Made by a program: the position numbers and the translations under genes. Below the pieces are notes generated by a model. It was not told where the DNA came from, did no database searches, and saw only the letters and a program-made list of their open reading frames with translations. DNA of 64,000 bases from CAVPXC01 sp963709505 (GTDB lineage: Bacteria; Chloroflexota; Anaerolineae; JAAEKA01), in assembly GCA_963709505.1 (NCBI GenBank), contig CAVPXC010000012.1, positions 62,001 through 126,000 of the forward strand, given 5' to 3'. Position 1 is the first letter of the stretch. Every line of letters begins with the position of its first letter. Positions 55,649 to 62,282 of this stretch are shown here, piece after piece.

Positions 55649-56023
55649 CTAAGTCGGGAACGAGAACGGGCTGACCGAGATCACGCCCGTGAATTGATGG
55701 GTTGCCTTGTTATCACGCAACATGAACACGTCGTAGACCTTGGCCTCGGCCAGGTTGGTGTGCAGAGTGGCCTCGAAAAAAATCGAGTCCTCCGTCTCCG
55801 TAAAACGATCGGTTGACACCAGCTTCAAGCTGCCCAATCGAGCAAGATACGCCACGAAGTGCTCACGCAGCGCCTGGCGGCCTTTGATCGTGAAGTCGAA
55901 GCCGATCAACACTGCGCCGTCGTGATAGTGCTGCATTAGCCCGTCGATATCGTGGGCCTCCAGTGCAGCGACCTGCTCTTGGTAGAATTTCTGGCCTGCT
56001 GTCAAGTTCGAAGAAGTCGTCAT
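55649..56023 (-). CDS. NTF2-fold protein 10
   Basis: 124 residues from ATG 56023 (MTTSSNLTAGQKFYQEQVAALEAHDIDGLMQHYHDGAVLIGF). Continues IKGRQALREHFVAYLARLGSLK, DSIFFEATLHTNLAEAKVYDVFMLRDNKATHQFTGVISV. A single NTF2/SnoaL_2 domain close to domain 2 of the protein at 52.7 kb. Hairpins lie on both sides. Confidence 0.85.
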   Translation of the reverse strand: MTTSSNLTAGQKFYQEQVAALEAHDIDGLMQHYHDGAVLIGFDFTIKGRQALREHFVAYLARLGSLKLVSTDRFTETEDSIFFEATLHTNLAEAKVYDVFMLRDNKATHQFTGVISVSPFSFPT

Positions 56024-56056
56024 GATATGTATGCTGCGAGTATCCCGATCCATCGA

Positions 56057-56149
56057 TAGATTGGTAGATTGGTAGATTGGTCGTAGAACGATACTGGCGA
56101 GTCCGCGTTGCCTTTCCCACCAATCTACCAGTTTACCAATCTACCAACC
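56057..56149. repeat. Word-type hairpin, TAGATTGG family, copy 2
   Basis: TAGATTGGTAGATTGG (three words) on the left, CCACCAATCTACCAG and CCAATCTACCAACC on the right. Ends at the stop of the ThDP enzyme gene. Confidence 0.82.
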
Positions 56150-57859
56150 TACTGCCCACATGTTGCGCCGATGCGCTCCGGGTGCGTGTCACCTTCCAGC
56201 ACCAGGTCGATCAGGAAGGGGCCGGGATGGGTCAGCATCTGCTGGATGGCCGGACCGATCTCATCGGGCTTCTCGACCCGAAGTCCGGGCACGCTGAGGC
56301 CCCGAGCCATGTCGACGAAGTGCAACGGTGGGCTGGACAGGTCAAAGCTCAGCGGGAAATCGTGCTTGGGAATGCCCTGGTCCTTCCAGTACTGGTCGAT
56401 GTTCAGCTGCAACAGCCGGTAGGAGCCGTTGTTGCAGACCACGAACTTGACGTCGAGGTTGTGCCGCGCCGCGGTCCACAGCGCCTGGATGGTGTACATC
56501 GAGCCGCCGTCGCCGCTGAAGCCGATTACTGTCTTGCCGGGATTGGCCAGCTTGGCGCCGATTGCGCCGGGGAAGCCGATGCCCAGGGAACCGCCGCGGG
56601 TCAGGAAGTACTCACCAGTTCGCTGGGGCGGCCAGTAGCGCACCACGGCTGGCGAACTGGTCAGCGCCTCGTCGAAGATCACGACGTTCTCAGTGGGGAG
56701 CTGCTTGACCAGCTCTTCCATAAACTGCGCCATGTGCAGCGGCGTCGCGTCGCGCGCCGCCTGGTCGGCCTGAAGCAGCGCCGCCCGTTTGGCGGCCTTG
56801 GCCGCGCCGATCTCCTGCGTGCGAGCATCGGCCGCCGTGCGCTGTTCGGTGGTCATTCCCGCCTCCAGCGCGTCGGCCAACAGGTCCAGGCTCAACTTGG
56901 GATCGGCCACTACGGCCAGATCGACCCGATGGTTCTTGCCGATTTCGTAGGCGTTGAGGTCGATGTGCACGACCTTGGCGCCCGGCGCCCAGATGTCGCC
57001 CAAATGCGGAAAAACTTCGGGCAAAACGTAGGTGCCGACAATGAGATTGGCGTCGCCTTTCTGCATCAAGGGCAGGCTGGCCGAGCCGAACATGTGGCCG
57101 GTCATGCCCTGGTACAGAGGATGCTCGTAGCTCATGTTGACCTCGCCCGAGTCCGCTTCCCAGACCTCAGCGCCCAGCAGCTCGGCCACCTTCTCCAGCT
57201 CGGCCTGCGCGCCGGAGTAAGCCACGCCGTCGCCGGCGAAGATCATCGGCTTGGCGCCGGCGGCCAGAAGAGCGGCGGCCTGGTGCACAAAGTCGATCTG
57301 CGGCCTCACGCGCGTCGAGGGGATCAAGGTGGGGTAGACCTCGTCGGTGCACGGCGCATCCAGGATGTCGGCCGGGATACAGACGTAGACCGGGCCCATC
57401 GGCGGCGTGCCGGCCACCTTGATGGCCCGGCGAATGACCCGCAGCAGGTTGGCCGGCTCCAGCACCATGGTCGACCACTTGGTCACCGGCTCGGCGAAGG
57501 CCACCAGGTCACCGTACATCTGCGACTCGGTGTTCATGTAGCGGATGCCGGCGTCGCCGCCGATCACCACTAGAGGTGAATGGCCGCGCTTGGCCTGAAA
57601 GAGCGCACCGATGCCGTTGCCCACGCCGGGCGTGCTGTGCAACTGCACCAGCGTCGGGCGCTGGGTCGCGCGGGCATAGCCATCGCCTGCCAGCACGGCG
57701 ACAAATTCCTGGAGCGTCAGGATGTACTTCATCTCCGGGTAGTCGGCCAGTGCATCCAGGAAACCCTGTTCCACAGTGCCGGGATTGCCGAACATGAAAT
57801 CCATCCCATCGGCGAGGAACTGTTCGATGATTGCGGAACGACCGGTTTTTGTCTGCCAT
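56149..57859 (-). CDS. ThDP-dependent enzyme, benzoylformate decarboxylase-like (one frameshift)
   Basis: From ATG 57859 (MADKNRS), with one frame change near 57830 that restores AIIEQFLADGMDFMFGNPGT. About 568 codons, the usual size. ThDP-Pyr domain with the catalytic Glu in LTLQEFVAVLAGDGYAR. Central domain with VYVCIPADILDAP and PMIFAGDGVAYSGA. ThDP-PP domain with the cofactor motif GDGGSMYTIQALWTAARHNLDVKFVVCNN. LTRGGSLGIGFPGAIGA is decarboxylase-like. It decarboxylates a 2-oxo acid or joins two carbonyls; benzoylformate is only the nearest named relative. Downstream and upstream hairpins. Confidence 0.9.
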
Positions 57860-57875
57860 AACCTTTTGCGGCGAC

Positions 57876-57980
57876 TGGGTGACCGGTAGACCGAGTAGAT
57901 TGGTAGATTGGTCGGGTGACCGGGTACTGGTGAGGTTCGATGTACCCAACTCTACCTAGCTTACCTTGTCACCTTTCACC
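57876..57980. repeat. Word-type hairpin, GGTAGATTGG/GGTGACC family
   Basis: GGTGACCGGTAGACCGAGTAGATTGGTAGATTGG on the left and imperfect complements (ACTCTACCTAGC, TTACCTTGTCACC) on the right. Weaker than the others. Between the ThDP gene and the DJ-1-like gene. Confidence 0.6.
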
Positions 57981-57982
57981 TT

Positions 57983-58837
57983 CTACCATCCGTACCTGCG
58001 CAACCCGTTCTCCAGCACTTCGATCATCAATTCGCCCACCAGGTGAGAGTCCTGGGTAGAGCGGCCGGTGAGGAAGGGGTAGTCCAGGATGGTGGAGATG
58101 GTGCGGCCAACGCCGCCGTGGTACTGGCCATCGGGGCCGACCGCGTCGCGCAGGATGTACTCCAGGGGATAGAAGGGCGTGCGGAAGTTGGCACTGGTGT
58201 TCATCGGGTTGCCGTCGTAATCGTACATCTGGGCAAAGCCGGTGCCGTCTTTCCAGTCGTACTCGCGGGCGTGGCCGGTGACGTGTTTGCCCCAGATGAT
58301 GCTCTTGCGCTCGGTCCAATCACGGGCAAAGGCCAGGCAGGTCACGCAGTAGCACTCGGCGGCGATCAGCTTGCCCTGGGCCAGGAAGCCAAGGATCACG
58401 TCGTGCAGCCGCTCGTTGTTGACCATATCGACCATGGGACCACTGCCGCCGGGCAGCAGGAGTGCATCGTATTGCTCCAGTTCCTTCCAGCAGGCATCGC
58501 GCTTGGTGTAGTACTCTTCCAATTGTATGCCAAAGTGCGGGCCATTAAAGTAGGGCATCTGCGGGAACCAGGTCGACAGGTTGATCGGATCCTTCAGCAG
58601 GCTCGACTCATGGATCTCTCGGGTCCGGGTGGCATAATGCACGTCGGTGACGATCTTGTGCAGTGGCGGGTCTAGGAAGCCCGGCTCCATGCTGGGCGGT
58701 AGCGCCGGCGGCTTCCGGCCGAACGGTGTCATAAAGTCAATCTGATAGCCACGCTCGAGCAGAACATCATATGGGCCTACTAGCTCTTCGCCCCAGTAGC
58801 CCCACTCAGACAGGACAGCGAGAATCTTTTTGGACAT
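57983..58837 (-). CDS. DJ-1/PfpI-family protein (HSP31-like, long)
   Basis: 284 residues: KILAVLSEWGYWGEELVGPYDVLLERGYQIDFMTPFGRKPP, LEQYDALLLPGGSGPMVDMVNN, the nucleophile region LIAAECYCVTCLAFARDW, and HVTGHAREYDWKDG. The size and the PFGRKPP insertion recall the class of chaperone/glyoxalase III proteins (HSP31-like). Two extra Cys residues surround the nucleophile. It opens the NTF2 cluster on the minus strand, 350 bp from the next gene. Confidence 0.85.
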   Translation of the reverse strand: MSKKILAVLSEWGYWGEELVGPYDVLLERGYQIDFMTPFGRKPPALPPSMEPGFLDPPLHKIVTDVHYATRTREIHESSLLKDPINLSTWFPQMPYFNGPHFGIQLEEYYTKRDACWKELEQYDALLLPGGSGPMVDMVNNERLHDVILGFLAQGKLIAAECYCVTCLAFARDWTERKSIIWGKHVTGHAREYDWKDGTGFAQMYDYDGNPMNTSANFRTPFYPLEYILRDAVGPDGQYHGGVGRTISTILDYPFLTGRSTQDSHLVGELMIEVLENGLRRYGW

Positions 58838-58949
58838 GGGAAGCTCCTTATGTTATGTAGCAAAACTTACTTCGAATGCAACCAATGGTGAAGGAAGAAG
58901 AGTCCTTGCATACTCAAAACGGGTAGGTTGGAACAATCTGCGATCCAGA

Positions 58950-59189
58950 TTACGACCACAGGGAGCCTGGATCGATATCGTCCAGGTCCGGGGTAACCTC
59001 ATCCTGCTCCAACTCGACCTTCAGGAAGTGCATCAGTGTTTCGATGGTGGAAAATCCAACGCGCTTGCCGCTGCGGGAATCCTCCAAGCTGAAGCGCCAC
59101 ATCGCCGGCACGTCAGTGCCGCCATCGCGCTCCTGCCAGCAGCGCAAGAGATAGACGCTGTAGCGGGGCGGTGATTTGGCCTGAGACAT
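58950..59189 (-). CDS. Small conserved protein (79 aa)
   Basis: From ATG 59189 (MSQAKSPPRYSVYLLRCWQERDG) with CTGCAAGAGAGC before it. Continues AMWRFSLEDSRSGKRVGFSTIETLMHFLKVELEQDE. This motif order (SVYLLRCWQE...WRFSLED...RVGFSTIETL.FL) occurs in small hypothetical proteins I associate with Chloroflexota; function unknown. The gene is divergent from the BTAD/AAA regulator. Confidence 0.7.
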   Translation of the reverse strand: MSQAKSPPRYSVYLLRCWQERDGGTDVPAMWRFSLEDSRSGKRVGFSTIETLMHFLKVELEQDEVTPDLDDIDPGSLWS

Positions 59190-59670
59190 AGTGAATGCTC
59201 TCTTGCAGCGAAAGGACCGCTGCAACGCTGCGGTGAGATTGAAACTGGTGGCGGGATTATGGCAGAATATCGTAAACTCAACGTTAAATGGATTGTCAAC
59301 GAAACGACCAGAACTGACGAATAACAAAGCAAATCGTAAACCCATTTTGCTGGCCAAAACTCTCAATTCAACTCAACCTACTGTATATTGTGTTGCTGGA
59401 GACAGTAACCTCAGTATTTAGGTATTTACCAAGTTACACGAAATTTACGATGTGCCTACTATTCGGTTGCTCCAGGTGATCAGAACCTGCTGCGGCATCG
59501 CCAACTGGAATCTCACCTACACAAATAAGTCGCCTATCCTGGGTTCTTAGTAAGAGTGTCTTCAGAATGAGTTGACGGAATATTGAAGAGCTAGCTTCTG
59601 AGCACAGTGTCAACCCATTTTGAATGCACCCATTTGATAAGATCGTGTTGTCTCGAAAGAGCCGTTGTAG
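59190..59670. other. AT-rich divergent intergenic region
   Basis: No gene is supported. The stretch 59260-59460 is much more AT-rich than its surroundings and separates two divergent genes, so it probably holds promoters for both. I could not pick single -35/-10 pairs with confidence. Confidence 0.5.
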
Positions 59671-59758
59671 TGCAGGTGGACAGGTGGCAGGTAGCAGGTG
59701 GCATACAGTTGCTACTTGCCACTTGCCACTTGCAACCTGCAACCTGCAACTTGCCCAC
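59671..59758. repeat. Word-type hairpin, GGTGGC/GGTTGCA family, copy 2
   Basis: Left: tandem GGTGGACAGGTGGCAGGTAG; right: CTACTTGCCACTTGCCACTTGC and CAACCTGCAACCTGCAAC. It lies about 45 bp upstream of the regulator's start codon. Confidence 0.85.
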
Positions 59759-59802
59759 CCTTACGAAGGCCGATAGTTGACGCCAACCTCGTCATCTGTA
59801 AA

Positions 59803-61908
59803 ATGCAAAGCCAGGTTATGATCCCTACACTGCTATCCTTGAAACTGTTCGGTGGGTTCGAACTTCGACTAAACGACGTACCTGTCGACGGCTTTGTCTC
59901 AAACAAGGCGCGCGCGCTGTTAGCGTTCCTGGTTGTGACCAATAGACCACAGCCGCGCCCCGTTCTAGCGGAGTTGCTGTGGGGCGACAAGCCCGACAAC
60001 GTGGCCAACTCCAACCTCCGCATGGCGCTGTCTAATCTTCGCAAGCTCGTTGGTCCTTGCCTCGACATCACTCGCAGCGATGTGGCCCTCGTCAAGGGAC
60101 GCCTCTACGATGTGGATGTAGAGCACTTCCAGACACGTCTCAGTCAGGTCGATCTGGCAACTCTGGAGAGCAACTCCAGCTTGCTGGAGGAAGCAATCGC
60201 GCTGTATCGCGGCGACTTTCTCGAGGGCCTATCGGTGCGCGATGCATCGAGCTTTGAGGAATGGGCGCTGCGCCAGCGAGAGCGCTATCGCCAAATGGCC
60301 CTGCAAGCACTCTACCGACTGTCCATGGTCCACACCGACCGCGGCAACTATGCCGCGGCCATTGATTACACCACCCGGCTGTTGGACCTCGAACTCTGGC
60401 AGGAGGAGGGCCACCGGCAGATGATGCTTCTGCTGGCCATCACCGGCCAGCGCGCCGCCGCCCTGGATCAGTACGCGGCTTGCCGGCGCATCCTGGCCGA
60501 GGAGCTGCACGTCGATCCCATGCCCGAGACCAATGCCTTATTGGCCCGCATCAGGGCCATGCCCGAACAGCGGGACATACCGGCGCAAGCCGGCGCAGGA
60601 GCGCCTGCCCTTTTTGGTCGCCAAGACGAGCACGCCTGGATGCTACAGCAATGGAAAGCCGCTCAAGACCAACGCAGCAAAATCACCTTGATCGAAGGTG
60701 AGGTAGGCATCGGCAAGACCCGCCTGGTCGAGGAAGTTCTGCGCTTTGCGACGGCGGCGGGCGCCACGATTCTGCGGGCGCGCTGTCACGATTTCGGCGA
60801 CGACATGCCCTTCCATCCGTTCATCGAGATTCTCCGCCAGGCGCTGGATCGGCAGCCGGACCTGCCTGGCCGCCTCTCCCCGGTGTGGCTAGCAGAGCTG
60901 TCTGGACTGCTGCCGGAGCTGACCGATGCCATGCCAGACCTGCTCGAACTGGCGCTGCGCCCACCCGACGCTAACACGAGACAGCGCCTGTTCGAGGCCA
61001 TTTCACAACTCTTGCGCGCAACGCAGCATCAGCCGTTGGCCGAGGCCGCACGGCTGGCTACGAATGGCAAAGGACCGTTGAAGCAAGACAGTACCCTGCT
61101 CGCCGCAGCGGTCAAACCCAAGGAACGATGGACCGTTCTCTTCCTCGACGATTTGCATTGGATCGATAGCGCCAGCGTCGATCTCCTGCGCTACCTGGCT
61201 CACCGGCTCAACGGGTGCACCCTGTGGTTCATCGGCGCCTATCAGCGCGAGGGCATGGATGCCGATCACCCTTTCCTGAAGCTGCGCCGCTCCCTGGTCT
61301 CTGAGGGCCGCGCCGACGTCCTCCGGCTCGAACGTTTGCCTGCCAGCGCGATCACCGAATGGATCAAGGCGATGCCCGGCTTGACAGACGACCAGGTCGG
61401 CCGGCTATCCAAGTACGCAGTGACTCGTTCGGAGGGCAATCCCTTCGTCACCAACCATCTCTTGAAAGAGATGCGCGAGAACGCTTCCCTACGAGAGGTG
61501 AGAGGGGTTTGGCGTTTAGAGGATGGGTGGATCCCATCGAGCAGCGCAATTCCTTTCGCCGTGCGCGAGGTGATCATCCTCAAGCTGAGCCGGGTGAGCC
61601 CGGCGGCGCGCGCCTTGCTCGGAGAGGCCGCCGGCCTGGGGGAAAGCTTCAACCTGCAAAGACTCCGCCAAGTCTTTGGGATGGAAGGGGACCTAGCCGA
61701 CGCACTAGGTGAATGCTTGCATCAGGGCCTCGTTAGCCCGAGCCACGGCGACACGTACCGCTTTTCACACGCCATGATTCGCGAGATCGCCTACGAGCGG
61801 CTGTCGCCATGGCACCGTATGAAGGCCCATGCCTGGCTCACCCAAAGCCCCTCATCGGAGACACCCATCCGGGTGCCATCCGTTCTGGCGGCTGGTCAAT
61901 TTCGTTGA
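59803..61908 (+). CDS. BTAD/AAA-ATPase transcriptional regulator (SARP/LuxR-like), C-terminally truncated
   Basis: About 701 residues from ATG 59803; ATG 59818 is an alternative. The N-terminal winged helix (LKLFGGFELRLNDVPV, KARALLAFLVVTNRPQPRPVLAELLWGD, NLRMALSNLRKLVG) and BTAD (LLEEAIALYRGDFLEGLSVRDASSFEEWALRQRERYRQMALQAL) are complete. The STAND-type ATPase follows with Walker A IEGEVGIGKTRLVEE and Walker B WTVLFLDDLHWIDS. Family members run on into TPR repeats of 300-500 residues. Here the frame stops at 61908 just after YERLSPWHRM, at the border of a hairpin repeat, so the TPR half is missing. It would activate transcription of nearby clusters; the NTF2 array lies behind it. Confidence 0.85.
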   Translation: MQSQVMIPTLLSLKLFGGFELRLNDVPVDGFVSNKARALLAFLVVTNRPQPRPVLAELLWGDKPDNVANSNLRMALSNLRKLVGPCLDITRSDVALVKGRLYDVDVEHFQTRLSQVDLATLESNSSLLEEAIALYRGDFLEGLSVRDASSFEEWALRQRERYRQMALQALYRLSMVHTDRGNYAAAIDYTTRLLDLELWQEEGHRQMMLLLAITGQRAAALDQYAACRRILAEELHVDPMPETNALLARIRAMPEQRDIPAQAGAGAPALFGRQDEHAWMLQQWKAAQDQRSKITLIEGEVGIGKTRLVEEVLRFATAAGATILRARCHDFGDDMPFHPFIEILRQALDRQPDLPGRLSPVWLAELSGLLPELTDAMPDLLELALRPPDANTRQRLFEAISQLLRATQHQPLAEAARLATNGKGPLKQDSTLLAAAVKPKERWTVLFLDDLHWIDSASVDLLRYLAHRLNGCTLWFIGAYQREGMDADHPFLKLRRSLVSEGRADVLRLERLPASAITEWIKAMPGLTDDQVGRLSKYAVTRSEGNPFVTNHLLKEMRENASLREVRGVWRLEDGWIPSSSAIPFAVREVIILKLSRVSPAARALLGEAAGLGESFNLQRLRQVFGMEGDLADALGECLHQGLVSPSHGDTYRFSHAMIREIAYERLSPWHRMKAHAWLTQSPSSETPIRVPSVLAAGQFR

Positions 61909-61911
61909 TGC

Positions 61912-62059
61912 TACAAGTTGCAAGTGGCAGGTGGCAGGTGGCGGATGGCAGGTGGCAGGTGGCAGGTGGCAAGTGGCAAGTGGCAAGTGGCAAGTGGCAG
62001 GTTGCAGAACACTTATCACTTGCCACCTGCCACCTGCCACTTGTAACCTGCCACCTGCG
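61912..62059. repeat. Word-type hairpin, GGTGGCA family, longest copy
   Basis: Left arm: about ten tandem AGGTGGC/AAGTGGC words (61912-61997); right arm: ACTTGCCACCTGCCACCTGCC and following (62009-62059). The two arms are complementary over about 45 bp. 62060-62282 holds no gene; AGGAGATAGAG precedes the next ATG. Confidence 0.88.
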
Positions 62060-62282
62060 AGCCGAACTGCCGATGCCGCTGACTTGCCGAATTGGGACTT
62101 GCTAGCTACAATTCCGCAACGTATCATGTCTTGAGTTGCATCGAAGCCTTCGTTGCCAACACAAGTAAAATCATCAGGGGCATAGCTGCCTGGCGTAAAG
62201 TTGCACGACCGATCTATGCTGTTGTGTCGAATTGGCGCTACCAACGGCCTGACTGCCTAGCTATCAAGGAGATAGAGTAACA

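Noticed and set aside
56077..57573. Open plus-strand frame of about 498 codons opposite the ThDP enzyme.
   Set aside because: The minus strand encodes a complete ThDP protein; the plus frame is rich in Arg/Gln/Gly and unrecognisable.
61912..62059. Looked at first like a CRISPR or minisatellite array.
   Set aside because: The words are 7-8 nt with no unique spacers, and the second half is the reverse complement of the first, so it is a hairpin of tandem words.
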